Origin: CAZPHU01 sp964586285
GTDB lineage: Bacteria; Fibrobacterota; Chitinivibrionia; Chitinivibrionales; CAYFVL01
Direction of reading: 5' to 3'
Assembly (NCBI GenBank): GCA_964586285.1
Contig: CAZPHU010000073.1
Span: forward strand, 1-19,784
DNA length: 19,784 bases
The notes under the pieces are model-generated. The model searched no databases, was not told where the DNA came from, and saw only the letters and a program-made list of their open reading frames with translations. Both the position numbers and the translations under genes were made by a program. This document shows positions 7,370 through 16,901 of the stretch, piece by piece (within the stretch, counting starts at the first letter, position 1; each line of letters opens with the position of its first letter).

Positions 7370-8835
7370 GATATTTCTTCTCTTTTCGGTAGTTTTTGTT
7401 TGTAGTAAATCTTCTTTCGCGGGTGTTCCTCTTGAAAACTGGCGGTTGCCTTTCTATAAAATTGCAGCCGAAAGAATGGCTTTTTACGGCTCACCAAGTG
7501 GTATGTTCTGGGACAACTTGCCACCAACGGCTCCGATTCTCGACTCGTCGTTATGGCCGGACACCGCCGATTATGCGCGCAATCACTGGCATCTGGAGCC
7601 TTCGATTTTCATGCGGCAGGAAATAGCTCCCGAAAATGAATTATCTTTTGCCGGGAGAGCATACAGCAGTTTCAGATATGGAAAGCTGAGCGTGCGCAAT
7701 GTGCTGGATGTCAAGGAATCGTATCTGGATGATCCGTACTATGTATGGAAAAAGGATCGTTTCGCGGCGGGACGCATTGAGGAGGCGNNNNNNNNNNNNN
7801 NNNNNNNNNNNNNNNNNNNNNNNNNNNNNNNNNNNNNNNNNNNNNNNNNNNNNNNNNNNNNNNNNNNNNNNCAATCCTTTTGCCTATGATGCTTTCGAGT
7901 GGGGAATCTGGACATCTTTTCTGGAATTTCGTCATCTGTTCGCGACAATCAGCAATAAAGGCAATAAGAACCCGCTGGTCAATGACGGGAATATCCAGGG
8001 GTACGATCGTTACCTGGTAGCACATTCACTCAATTTTATTTTGGGGTCGTGGGGTTCGGTAGGCATCTCCGAAACCGAAGTTTTCACTCGTAAACAGGGA
8101 TTCCCGGATCTGACCTATCTAAACCCGGTTTCGATCTATTCGGTGATCAATACAAATGGAGAAGGCCACGGGAACCTGATGCTTGGTTTCCAGGGATGGG
8201 TACATCCGTTTTACAAACCGGTAACCCTCAAAGGGCAGGTTGTATTTGATGATTTTCAGGTTGATAATGAAGACAGTGCGGATCTGGAACCGATGCATTG
8301 GGCCATGGATGTCGGAGCGTACTGGAACGATCCTTTTCCGATCCGGCTGCCGCATCATTTGAGTTTGGAGTATCAGTACCTGAGTCGATGGATGTATACG
8401 GTCGCAAACAGCAACACCAGGCGGGGAGAGCGATATACTTATAACGGCAAAAGCCTGGGAGTTCAGGAAATCGACGGAGACAAGTTTCGCGCCGGGTTGA
8501 AAGTTTTGGGCCATGACTACTTTGCGGGCAAAATAAGCGGCGGCATCGAGCGGCGGGATACCAATACGGTCACCACCGCCTGGCCGCACGGCAATGCGGG
8601 ATACCTCGGGTATCGTGAAGAAACGCCCCTGTCTCAACGAAATTCGGTAGCAACAACCATAGACCTTACTCTGGAAGGGTACGGTTATTTTAAAGATTAC
8701 GCGACCGCTCACTTTACGGTTGCGCACCGGTGGATGCGGGAAAACCGCAATCGTGATTATAAGTACGATCCCCTTGTGACATTGGGCCTGACGGTTCATT
8801 ACAGCGATTTTTTCCTCTTCTGGGATCGGAAATAA
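7353..8835 (+). CDS. Wzi-like outer-membrane capsule assembly protein (interrupted by an assembly gap)
   Basis: The start (ATG 7353 or 7359) overlaps the sugar transferase stop by up to 17 bases. The N-terminus is a signal peptide (MRTKIFLLFSVVFVCSKSSFA). After the gap, alternating aromatic and polar stretches such as LEYQYLSRW and HFTVAHRWMRENR, ending in YSDFFLFWDRK, indicate an outer-membrane beta-barrel with an aromatic C-terminus. The segment ILGSWGSVGISETEVFTRKQ followed by LTYLNPVSIY resembles the Wzi/CapsAssemb family, which binds capsule at the cell surface. Ns at 7788-7871 split the frame: the parts before and after are one base out of register, so the true gap should be 2 modulo 3 in length if the gene is intact. 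I treat the two halves as one gene. The family call is moderately secure. Confidence 0.72.
7788..7871. other. Assembly gap (84 N)
   Basis: A run of 84 unknown bases lies inside the Wzi-like gene. The flanks share no repeated sequence, unlike the second gap. The number 84 looks like a scaffolder's estimate, since it does not preserve the reading frame. Confidence 0.98.
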
Positions 8836-8838
8836 CAC

Positions 8839-9737
8839 ATGGAAACATCCTGTTCCGCCTCAAACAGCCACTCAGGGCGGTCAAACATTTCAGTATCTCC
8901 GGAGGCAAAAAAAATACACGACCTTATAGTAGAAAACATCCGTCGTCTTGCTCCGCCGGATACAAATGTCGTAGATCACGCNNNNNNNNNNNNNNNNNNN
9001 NNNNNNNNNNNNNNNNNNNNNNNNNNNNNNNNNNNNNNNNNNNNNNNNNNNNNNNNNNNNNNNNNNNNNNNNNNNNNNNNNTAGTAGAAAACATCCGTCG
9101 TCTTGCTCCGCCGGATACAAATGTCGTAGATCACGCCTTCAGCGAGCGCTATCGGGCGATTATGGATCTGCTGGAGAAATACCAGAAGGCTGTGATAAAA
9201 GAGTCGGAATTTAGGATAGCATGCGCAAAGGGATGCAGTACATGTTGTTTTCATTGGGTTGAGGATGTATACTCGTTCGAAGCGCAAATGATTGGTCAAT
9301 ACATTCGTGAAAACATGCCGCGGGACATGGAGCGGATCAAAAAAACATGCCGTGAAGATGAAAAGTTACTTACGATATTACAGGAGGCCGTTGACGATAA
9401 AATTCAGGAGAATTTTCAGGAGATCGAAAAAGAGGGGATCGACTCGGTAGATCTGCTGCTTGCGAGTTTCTATCAGCTCAAGCGTCCCTGTCCTTTATTG
9501 TCGGCCGGCGGAGAGTGTTCTATCTATCCGGTACGACCTCTAACCTGTCGCATATATGTAAATTTGTCGGATCCCCGCTTTTGTGATCCCCGTTACATTC
9601 ATGATGATGATATCAGAACCTATCTTCTTGACATGGAGGAGGATGCGAACTCGATGCTGGACGATATTCATTCACGATTCGATATATATAACGGCGACAC
9701 AGGACTTCGATCTTTGCTGATTAAATGCCTGCGGTAA
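8839..9737 (+). CDS. YkgJ-type cysteine-cluster protein (probable metal- or Fe-S-binding), carrying a 155-bp assembly artefact
   Basis: As given, the gene is broken by 100 Ns, but bases 8927-8981 recur exactly at 9082-9136. Removing one copy plus the Ns (155 bp) joins ATG 8839 to the downstream frame and gives 247 residues, with ...TNVVDH running into AFSERYRAIMDLLEKY. The joined protein carries CAKGCSTCC (77-85), the Cx3Cx2CC cluster of the YkgJ family, and later CPLLSAGGECSIYPVRPLTCR (166-186) with the family's C-x-I-Y-x-x-RP-x-x-C pattern. Such clusters are thought to bind zinc or Fe-S; the biochemical role is unknown. It follows the Wzi-like stop by three bases, so it is probably the last gene of that run. 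No terminal helices or signal peptide are seen, so it is likely cytoplasmic. Confidence 0.88.
8927..9136. other. Uncollapsed contig overlap: 55-bp duplicate around 100 N
   Basis: The 55 bases at 8927-8981 are repeated without mismatch at 9082-9136, separated by exactly 100 Ns (8982-9081). One hundred Ns is a conventional placeholder for a gap of unknown size, and 55 is a common largest k-mer in short-read assemblers, so two contigs sharing a terminal k-mer overlap were scaffolded without merging. Collapsing restores a continuous frame across the junction. Confidence 0.95.
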
Positions 9738-9872
9738 ACATCACCTTTCCGAAAAAATCTTTCGCTGCTGAGTTCGGACAGGCAGGATAGCCCAGGATCG
9801 GATCAGGGAATTAGAGAAAAAAATGCACCTATAAAAATAATTCGCCAAAATACTGCTTTTCTCATTCAAAGG
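9738..9872. other. Convergent intergenic region
   Basis: 135 bp lie between the 3' ends of the YkgJ-type gene and the propeller operon. An imperfectly placed inverted repeat TCCGAA (9748-9753) / TTCGGA (9773-9778) with a 19-base loop is present, but no T-tract follows on either strand. I see no convincing terminator and no small gene. Confidence 0.5.
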
Positions 9873-12062
9873 CTAAGGCATAAAGATAAACTTTTTTGTA
9901 AAAGAGTCTTTATATGACCCTTTTGTTATTTGTGCCCTCACAATGTACACATTATTTGCGCCGCCGAACTTTCCTTCAGGAAATAAAGTAATCTCGTGGG
10001 CTCCAGTTTGCAATGATCGACTGATTTGGTGCACTTTCCTGCCGTTCAGGCTGAAATAATCGATAACCAAGTCCGCTTCCGATTTCAAATTCAGCCTGAG
10101 TGATTGCTTAGCCCATATCAGCTTCCCCGATAATGGACGAGTATTGTGATCGACGCCCACGGTTTTTCTCATGGACTCATATCCTGATGGGGTATACTTC
10201 ACGACGGCATCATGATAATGCAACCATACGTTACCGTTGCCGTCTGTTTTCAGAGTCTTAAGAATGGAAGGCTTGTAAGGTATACCTTCATTACCGGTAA
10301 TACTTTCCCACCCCTCCATTCCGTCGAAAACAAAAAGATCATTTGACTTGGCAATCCACATGGAGCCGTCATTTCTCCATGCCATTCCGAAAACTCTGTT
10401 GGCTGGTAAATGCCGGCTTTGTGATCCGTCAAAGTCAACTAAAAAATCACCGGCTCCAATCCAAAATCCTCCATCATCCTTAGGGAGAATGCTGGTGATC
10501 TGAGTGTAAGGAAATTTGTGCTTTAGTCTAGAATACATCTTGCATTTGTCGTCCTTGACTTCAATAACAGCGCCTAAATCGGTTCCCATGAGAACGCGGC
10601 CGTTCTCATCCCGGGCTAATGATCTTATGGATCCCGAAGATAAGCCGAAAACGTCAAAAGAGGTGGCGTATGTGAGTGTGTCATTTATGATATTGTAAAT
10701 ATTATAAGTTGGTTCATATTCCTTAAGGACAATACGGACCGAACCATTTTCGTCTTCATAAAAATGCTCTGAGTAGAAGCGGTATATGGAATCATGTAAC
10801 ATTTTCCACTTTTCCCCGTTATACTTGAAAAATTCACTGTAACCGCCGGCATATAAGTTTTTCTGTTTGTCCACAAAAAAAGAATACAGAGATCGGTTCT
10901 TCATTGCGGAGTCGTTAGCATAGGGGGTGAACGTTCCATCGTGGAGTTTATATATCTGATTCATTTTATTTCCCGCCAGCCAGCAGGTGTCATCCGCGTC
11001 CAATATTGTGTGTTTTATGTTTTCCACCGGCAGCATGCCGAAAGAATCCGGAGTGGAAAACTCCCAGCCCGTAGAGTCAAACCATGCGATTTTATCATCA
11101 AAGCCGAAAGTGACAAACCCCTCATCGTTTAGAACCATGCAAGGCCTGACATTGTACCAAATTTTGCTGCCGGACAAGTACCTGTTCCTCCAGTGGTAAC
11201 CTTTTATGATGCTGGTATTGGAACTGTCGAATTGCAGCCATCCGGTATCCGCCCAACACAGGAGTTCCTCCCGGCCTACTGCCCATAATCGGTCGAGAAG
11301 GTCAAACTTGATTCGCAGTACAGGTCGGTTCCGCAGTTTCTCAGTTTTACTGCTGTCCAGGCGAATCGAATCATTATCAAGAAACCATATTTGACCGAGT
11401 GTGTCGCCAAACCACAGCCGATCGGAGCCGTCGAATGCCAGAGTACTTAATCGCAGCGTATCGGCTACAGTTATCAACGTGTCGGTCGAAAGAGTGTCAT
11501 TGTCGGGGTATATGCCTGCTCGGGCTTTTTGGAGGTAAGTCCTGTTGTAGAAGGTAAGTGCATACAGATTGTTTTGGCTGTCGAAAGCGACCTGTTTAAC
11601 CTGACTTCTATTATTGTCGCATTTGAATGCTGTCCAACCTGTATCTTGTCTATAAAAGAGGCTGTTTTGTTGATCGTATCCAATGCAATAGACCTGCCCG
11701 TCATTGTCTTTACACAACTCATAAGCATCGGGAATGGCAGTGTCCTCAACGGATGAGTTCTCATCGTAGGTGTAGAGTGTAGACTCATGGATCAGTCGAA
11801 AGATAGAATCATTTTCACAAACGATACTCTTAATCTCTCTTTGGCTTCCAATATTGGCTGCCGGCCGCCATTTCATTCCGTTTGTCACCTTTTCGTAAGG
11901 TACTATGCCTTCAGTCTCAGTACCAACCCAGTAAACACCGCGTTTCTGCGCGATTGCGGTAATGTGGGATGGACGAAAATAAAGTTCCCACTTGCCGCTT
12001 GTCGCGTCGGCGGCAAAAAAGAGAGAAAAAACAGTTATTGCTTTTATAAACCGACGATGCAT
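9873..12062 (-). CDS. Secreted 14-blade Reg_prop-type propeller protein with C-terminal sorting-like domain (third gene of operon)
   Basis: The 729-residue protein starts with a signal peptide (MHRRFIKAITVFSLFFAADA). About 14 blade-like repeats follow, each a short strand pair of the type LAFDGSDRLWFGDTLGQIWF, ARDENGRVLMGTDLGAVIEV or PKDDGGFWIGAGDFLVDFDG. These resemble the two-component regulator propeller repeat (Reg_prop) of Bacteroides HTCS sensors, where two 7-blade propellers bind glycans. There is no Y_Y_Y, transmembrane, kinase or HTH domain. The last ~85 residues hold VIDYFSLNGRKVHQIS and NNVYIVRAQ, the pattern of type-A C-terminal sorting domains of type IX secretion substrates. It begins 12 bases after the stop of the previous gene, with AGAGGT as ribosome site. 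It is probably extracellular or cell-surface; its ligand is unknown. Confidence 0.85.
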   Translation of the reverse strand: MHRRFIKAITVFSLFFAADATSGKWELYFRPSHITAIAQKRGVYWVGTETEGIVPYEKVTNGMKWRPAANIGSQREIKSIVCENDSIFRLIHESTLYTYDENSSVEDTAIPDAYELCKDNDGQVYCIGYDQQNSLFYRQDTGWTAFKCDNNRSQVKQVAFDSQNNLYALTFYNRTYLQKARAGIYPDNDTLSTDTLITVADTLRLSTLAFDGSDRLWFGDTLGQIWFLDNDSIRLDSSKTEKLRNRPVLRIKFDLLDRLWAVGREELLCWADTGWLQFDSSNTSIIKGYHWRNRYLSGSKIWYNVRPCMVLNDEGFVTFGFDDKIAWFDSTGWEFSTPDSFGMLPVENIKHTILDADDTCWLAGNKMNQIYKLHDGTFTPYANDSAMKNRSLYSFFVDKQKNLYAGGYSEFFKYNGEKWKMLHDSIYRFYSEHFYEDENGSVRIVLKEYEPTYNIYNIINDTLTYATSFDVFGLSSGSIRSLARDENGRVLMGTDLGAVIEVKDDKCKMYSRLKHKFPYTQITSILPKDDGGFWIGAGDFLVDFDGSQSRHLPANRVFGMAWRNDGSMWIAKSNDLFVFDGMEGWESITGNEGIPYKPSILKTLKTDGNGNVWLHYHDAVVKYTPSGYESMRKTVGVDHNTRPLSGKLIWAKQSLRLNLKSEADLVIDYFSLNGRKVHQISRSLQTGAHEITLFPEGKFGGANNVYIVRAQITKGSYKDSFTKKFIFMP

Positions 12063-12074
12063 CTTATTACCTCT

Positions 12075-14429
12075 TTACTGCAGTTGTATACATCTTATTA
12101 CATTCGTGCTGTGTTTAGTCGATACCTTGAAGAAAATAACTCCACCCGCTGCATTTGATTTCAAAACGTTGGCCAAAGGTATGACGTGATTTCCGGAAGA
12201 ATGAGTACCGGCTTTATATCCTGAGATTATTCTGCCGTTTGCACTGAATGCTTCAATATGAATATCTGATTCACCTATCAGGCTGAAGCGAATGGCATTG
12301 CCCGCAACTCGAATGTTTTTCATTTGTTCGGCAATCTTTTTAACATGTCGGCGGGTTGTATGAACGGATGCAGATGTTTTGTATGTCAATACGCCCTCTG
12401 AAGTAGCTATATAGATATTCTCATAATTATCAATCAGAAAATCATACACTGTTATTCCTTTTTGCGGATATTCACTGGTGAGAGTGAAGGTAGTGTCGGA
12501 GGCGGTATAAATTTGAATGGATGATGATGTTTGCGCCAGTATGTGCATTGTTTTGCTGCTGTCAACAAAGAAACAATTGAGCTTATCTGTTTGCAGACCA
12601 CAGTTTGTAGAGTTGAACTCATGAATCATACTGCCGTCCGACATGAGCAGCCCATTTGAGGTTGCTACCCAAAGACGGTCGTATTCATCAAGATATCTGT
12701 CTTGAACTCCGTATCTGGTAAACTGCCCTTGGTCAACAAAATTAAACTCCCCATCCTTAAAGTAGACAAATGGATGTATTGTGCTCAAATTCCCACGGTC
12801 AAGGACTCTCAACCACAACCCGCCTTTGGAATCCGGTTCTCCCTGAAAACAAAGGGCTTTTGGAATGTTTACTCCGTGATAACTCCATGAAGTCCCGTCG
12901 AATCGGGCAACCCCGCTGTCGGTAACAGCCCAGACTGTTTCGCCCGGCCCGATCGAAACGTCTCTAACGTCCTCCAGATAGACATTGTTGCTGTCGCCGT
13001 AAGAGATCCATTCATTTCTTTGTGCCCATCTCCAGAGCGGTCCCGAGCTTGCCAACCACACATCGCCGTTTTCGGCAAACGCAACCGAACCTTCTATATC
13101 GGACCGCTGCATTACCGTTGAGAAAATTTTTGTCAGCGAATCACCCTCAACTTTATAAAATCCGGTATGCCCCGCAATGAACAGATCGTCTGAAAATGGA
13201 TCGGGTTGCAGAAATGCCTTACAGGTGCTGAGTCCGTCGCTTTCGGAATCAAACATCTGCCAGGTGGTCCCGTCTGTTCCGGAAACAGCTATGTATCCTG
13301 CACAAAAGAGGTCTTCATCTCTATGAAGGAACCACTTGCTGCCGTTTCCATCCAATGCGACCTGAACTGTTTTCTCACATGGGATTTTGTTATGACTTAG
13401 CGTCAACTGCCTCCAGTTTTCACCGTCGAATACAGTCAAGCCGTTTCGTCGGGTGCCTATCCATGCGCGTTCTTCAGAATCGAAAACGATCGGCTGGACC
13501 CGATTGCCGGGGAGCCCGGAGTTATAACTGTCGATTGTTTCGGAGGTTATGGAAAAGTCGTTGCGGGTGTCAACTATTGAAATACCTTTCTCTGTGCTAA
13601 TCCACACTCTGTCGTCGGGTGCTACGCTTATATATGTAACATTGTTGTCGGGAAGCATTTCCTCGAGTCCTATATTGGATTGTGACAGAGTAAAGCATTC
13701 GTGTCCGTCGAAAAAAGTTGCGCCGCTGCCCTTCAAAGAAGTAACCCATCCCCCGGACAGAGAATGTGTACCCAGCCACAGGTTATGACTTTTATCCACA
13801 GCCAAACCCATGATGTAAGGCTGGGGAATGCAGGAGCCGCTTGAGTTGTAGAGAGTTGTAATAGTGTCCCCGTTTATCACCATGAGGCCGCGGTCGGTTC
13901 CCGCCAGAACTGTATTATTCCGGTCCACTATAATTTTGGTTCCGGTGAAATCGGTTTGCCCGTTAAGAGTCATTTTCTTAAAAATCCCGTCTTTGAGATA
14001 GAGTATGCCTTTAGAGGTGCTGATCCATACTGTATTGTTGCTGTCAACGGCTACACAGTTGATCATGTTGGACGGCAAAATGGAATTTAAGGTTGTGAAA
14101 ACCGTGTCGTTTGTGCTTTGTAACCTTACAAGTCCGCCATTTTCGGTGGCCGCCCATAAAAATCCGCTGGTGTCTTTGGCGATGCTGTTAATGACATCAT
14201 CGGGCAGGACAGAGTTTTTTTTGTTTATATTCGTGACGGCGAAGGTTTTGCATTCAATTCTAAAAATGCCGGCACCGAATGTAGCCGCCCAGATCGTGTC
14301 TTTGTCTTTATATAATTCCGTTATATTGGCGGCCGAGCTTAGCCATTCCCAACTGCTTTGAGGAGAGCCTAAAATTAACGTGAATGTAAAAAGAATCAGA
14401 GTCGCTGCAGTGTATATATGTTTTTTCAT
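12075..14429 (-). CDS. Secreted 14-blade Reg_prop-type propeller protein with C-terminal sorting-like domain (second gene of operon)
   Basis: The start is placed at ATG 14429 (MKKHIYTAATLILFTFTLIL, a clear signal peptide) because GAGG lies eight bases upstream; the frame extends to ATG 14447 without benefit. The protein has 784 residues. I count 13-14 blades, the clearest being IAKDTSGFLWAATENGGLVR, VAPDDRVWISTEKGISIVD, FDSEERAWIGTRRNGLTVFD and YLDEYDRLWVATSNGLLMSD. The count fits two 7-blade propellers in tandem. The C-terminal ~85 residues carry IHIEAFSANGRIISGY, matching the sorting-like tails of its neighbours. No catalytic motif is visible. This is the largest of the three paralogues. 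They share fold and tail but differ strongly in sequence, so the duplications are old or the ligand-binding faces have diverged. Confidence 0.85.
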   Translation of the reverse strand: MKKHIYTAATLILFTFTLILGSPQSSWEWLSSAANITELYKDKDTIWAATFGAGIFRIECKTFAVTNINKKNSVLPDDVINSIAKDTSGFLWAATENGGLVRLQSTNDTVFTTLNSILPSNMINCVAVDSNNTVWISTSKGILYLKDGIFKKMTLNGQTDFTGTKIIVDRNNTVLAGTDRGLMVINGDTITTLYNSSGSCIPQPYIMGLAVDKSHNLWLGTHSLSGGWVTSLKGSGATFFDGHECFTLSQSNIGLEEMLPDNNVTYISVAPDDRVWISTEKGISIVDTRNDFSITSETIDSYNSGLPGNRVQPIVFDSEERAWIGTRRNGLTVFDGENWRQLTLSHNKIPCEKTVQVALDGNGSKWFLHRDEDLFCAGYIAVSGTDGTTWQMFDSESDGLSTCKAFLQPDPFSDDLFIAGHTGFYKVEGDSLTKIFSTVMQRSDIEGSVAFAENGDVWLASSGPLWRWAQRNEWISYGDSNNVYLEDVRDVSIGPGETVWAVTDSGVARFDGTSWSYHGVNIPKALCFQGEPDSKGGLWLRVLDRGNLSTIHPFVYFKDGEFNFVDQGQFTRYGVQDRYLDEYDRLWVATSNGLLMSDGSMIHEFNSTNCGLQTDKLNCFFVDSSKTMHILAQTSSSIQIYTASDTTFTLTSEYPQKGITVYDFLIDNYENIYIATSEGVLTYKTSASVHTTRRHVKKIAEQMKNIRVAGNAIRFSLIGESDIHIEAFSANGRIISGYKAGTHSSGNHVIPLANVLKSNAAGGVIFFKVSTKHSTNVIRCIQLQ

Positions 14430-14461
14430 CCTGATGACCTCTAACATTGATAGGACACCCC

Positions 14462-16582
14462 TTATCTGGGGGTGATAAGTTTTTTAACTACTGAGTGGTT
14501 CCCTTTAGAGACGTTAACGATATAGGTACCGGCTCCGAATCGATGATGTTTACCTGAAAGGTTGGTGATCCTTCTTCCATTGAGAGAGAAAACATTCACC
14601 TCATTGAGGCGGCCGTTTCTTATCATGCGGTTTATATCACTTGTCGCATTAATTGATATTGGGCTGCCGTATTTATGATGATTGTCTAGACGAAATGTAT
14701 TTGTTGGCTTCGAAGAAAAATCGCAGATTACAAGTCCGTTACCGGTCGCTAAATATGTCGTGTCGGAATCATCAAACCAGACATCATTAACATGTAATCC
14801 ATAACCTATATCCAGATCATATAAATCATAAATATGCCATTGATCGTCATAGCCAAGAATTACCCCCTCGTGCGAGGACATGAATATCGGTTTTCCGGGT
14901 ATAGTTTTCAAAAAAGTGACGGCAGGCATTGACTCGGTATAAAAGAAAGGATCTTGTTCCAGGGGAAGCGTGTGCCAGCTGTCATTTTTATAATACATTT
15001 TGCAATCCGATGAGAATGCCCATAAATCACCGTTTAGGCTTTTACCCAGCCGGATATGCCCGGACCTGTATTCCGTGCTGTCTCTTAAGCTGTAGCCGGT
15101 GTAATCAAAACCGTCATATTTGATTAATCCCCTATTAGTCCCTATCCAGATATTGCCGTCGGCATCCTCAAAAAAATCGGATATGGCGGTGAAATGGAAT
15201 TCATCTACCAAATTATTATGAGACATTACCGTCCACTGATCGTTCTTGCAGTAAACCAATTGCTCCGAGCCGCCTGCCCAGAAAGTACCTTTGCTGTCGC
15301 GGTATACCTCGGAAATACTCGAAATCTGTGTATCCGAAACCAACGAATCATCTACAGATAAAAATGAATGACCGTCGTAAATAAAGAGACCGGCACGGTT
15401 GCCTATCCAGAGACGATCAGGCTCAGCATATAAGCAGGAAACGGAATTCGCGCCGATATGCTCTTTGCCGAAATGATTCCATACATTGTTTCTGTAAACA
15501 GCAAGTCCTCCGAAAGTACCAGCAATCAAGTCTCCCTGAAATTTGACAACAGATGTTATGACATTTGATTTAAGAGAACCAATGGAGTAAGGTTTCATTT
15601 CATTATCTTTGATTCTGATGAGTTCGTAAGAGTCCGTGGAAATCCATATTTCACCACCCGTGCCGAATGAAAAAGCATCTACTTCCCCAAGCATATCATT
15701 GCGAAGGTACTCAACATGCCCCCCGGACCTAATAATCTTAATGTTCTCATTCCTGTATATGCCTGCTAAATCACCATACCCACTGATCTGAGGTGTAGTC
15801 GTAAATGACATGTTTTGCGCCTGTAAAGACCACTGGTTGTCGGTGAAACCGTATACGGCATAACGATAATTACTGAATGCAATCACATATACACTTCCGT
15901 TTTTTATAACCAGACGCGAAATATCCTCATTGGGCAAATCTGAATTCGTGCTGTTGTAATATTTCCATTCGCTGCCGTCAAAGGAAATAAGAGTATGATA
16001 TGACACATTATCTGCTATCAAAACGGCATGCATCCATACTGTTCCACCGCCGGTCCCTACCACTTGGAGTCTTGTTATTGAATCGGTGGTTTCAATCTGA
16101 GGAAGAAGTTTTTCTTTAGTATCCTTTGTGACCAGAGAGAGCGTGTCATATTCGGCCGCCCACATTCGATTTTGATTGTCAATATATGCATTGTAAAGAA
16201 ACGCACGGGTCTCATCTTCAAAACTATTCCATGAGGAGCCGTCGAAACTAACTAGAATACTTTTTCTGGTTGAGTACCTGTCGAAATATGCTTTGTTTAA
16301 GGTGTCGGCTCTATACCATATACGGTCGAGGGAATCGATACCGATATGTTTGGTTAATCCATAACCTGTGAATGGATGTCTAATGAATCGGACGTTGTCT
16401 TCGTTGTCCAGCGATACGAGGCCTTTGTGACACATTCCAAAGACTTTATTGTCCATGGTTGTAAATTCCCTTACCTTAATATCGTCTGTGAAAACGGACA
16501 ATACCGGTGAGGATGCGTATACTGCGGACGAGATTAATAAAGAAAAGAGAATGAAAAAAGGAAACTTTTTCGTGCTGTGCAT
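14462..16582 (-). CDS. Secreted 14-blade Reg_prop-type propeller protein with C-terminal sorting-like domain (first gene of operon)
   Basis: The 706-residue protein has signal peptide MHSTKKFPFFILFSLLISS, cleaved around AVYA. ATG 16582 is supported by GAGG five bases upstream. About 14 blade repeats are visible, including LYAEPDRLWIGNRAGLFIYD, FEDADGNIWIGTNRGLIKYD and FGTGGEIWISTDSYELIRI. The tail contains VNVFSLNGRRITNLS and AGTYIVNVSKG, the same sorting-like domain. It is the promoter-proximal gene: the next gene starts 32 bases after its stop, and the upstream AraC-type regulator gene ends 319 bp before it on the same strand. As with the two paralogues, the architecture is the sensor half of an HTCS released as a secreted protein. 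A role in glycan recognition is inferred from that resemblance only. Confidence 0.85.
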   Translation of the reverse strand: MHSTKKFPFFILFSLLISSAVYASSPVLSVFTDDIKVREFTTMDNKVFGMCHKGLVSLDNEDNVRFIRHPFTGYGLTKHIGIDSLDRIWYRADTLNKAYFDRYSTRKSILVSFDGSSWNSFEDETRAFLYNAYIDNQNRMWAAEYDTLSLVTKDTKEKLLPQIETTDSITRLQVVGTGGGTVWMHAVLIADNVSYHTLISFDGSEWKYYNSTNSDLPNEDISRLVIKNGSVYVIAFSNYRYAVYGFTDNQWSLQAQNMSFTTTPQISGYGDLAGIYRNENIKIIRSGGHVEYLRNDMLGEVDAFSFGTGGEIWISTDSYELIRIKDNEMKPYSIGSLKSNVITSVVKFQGDLIAGTFGGLAVYRNNVWNHFGKEHIGANSVSCLYAEPDRLWIGNRAGLFIYDGHSFLSVDDSLVSDTQISSISEVYRDSKGTFWAGGSEQLVYCKNDQWTVMSHNNLVDEFHFTAISDFFEDADGNIWIGTNRGLIKYDGFDYTGYSLRDSTEYRSGHIRLGKSLNGDLWAFSSDCKMYYKNDSWHTLPLEQDPFFYTESMPAVTFLKTIPGKPIFMSSHEGVILGYDDQWHIYDLYDLDIGYGLHVNDVWFDDSDTTYLATGNGLVICDFSSKPTNTFRLDNHHKYGSPISINATSDINRMIRNGRLNEVNVFSLNGRRITNLSGKHHRFGAGTYIVNVSKGNHSVVKKLITPR

Positions 16583-16901
16583 TTATACCTCATTTCGATT
16601 GAAAATATATCCTTGTCTCTCGTCGGTGTTTTACAGGTGAAAATCTCGCTTGAAAAGCAGCTATTCTCTTTAGACAGGTGTTTCATGCGAATGACCATCT
16701 TTGGCCCGGGCTTTCTGAGTAATATAAATATTGTGTATGACAAAATAGGGGGGAGTTTAATTTTCTAATCAGAAATGTTTGTTTAATGTTAGAAATTAGA
16801 AAGAAGAGGGCGATTAAAGGTCCGTGCATAGTAGCAAAGGGCTTTAGCAGTGATATGTAGTGTGGCGATTAAACCATTCAGGGAGCAGCTTTCAGGCTAA
16901 C
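16583..16901 (-). promoter_or_regulatory. Promoter region of the propeller operon
   Basis: This 319-bp gap separates the AraC-type regulator gene from the propeller operon. Two direct copies of GGCGATTAAA (plus-strand sense) lie at 16809-16818 and 16864-16873, 55 bp apart. An 8-bp inverted repeat TTTCTAAT (16762-16769) / ATTAGAAA (16795-16802) encloses a T-rich stretch. These are candidate regulator sites. I see no strong -35/-10 pair on the minus strand; TTAAAC and TACACA with 17-bp spacing are a weak possibility. The ORFs crossing the region have no features of real genes. Confidence 0.45.

Noticed and set aside
8119..8838. 239-residue minus-strand ORF
   Set aside because: It is antisense to the outer-membrane protein gene, has no ribosome site worth noting, and looks like a shadow frame.
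8839..9737. Pseudogene or two separate genes at the YkgJ-type locus
   Set aside because: The break is explained by the uncollapsed 55-bp overlap, and the frame is intact once it is merged.
9748..9778. Terminator between the convergent genes
   Set aside because: TCCGAA/TTCGGA has a 19-base loop and no T-tract on either strand.
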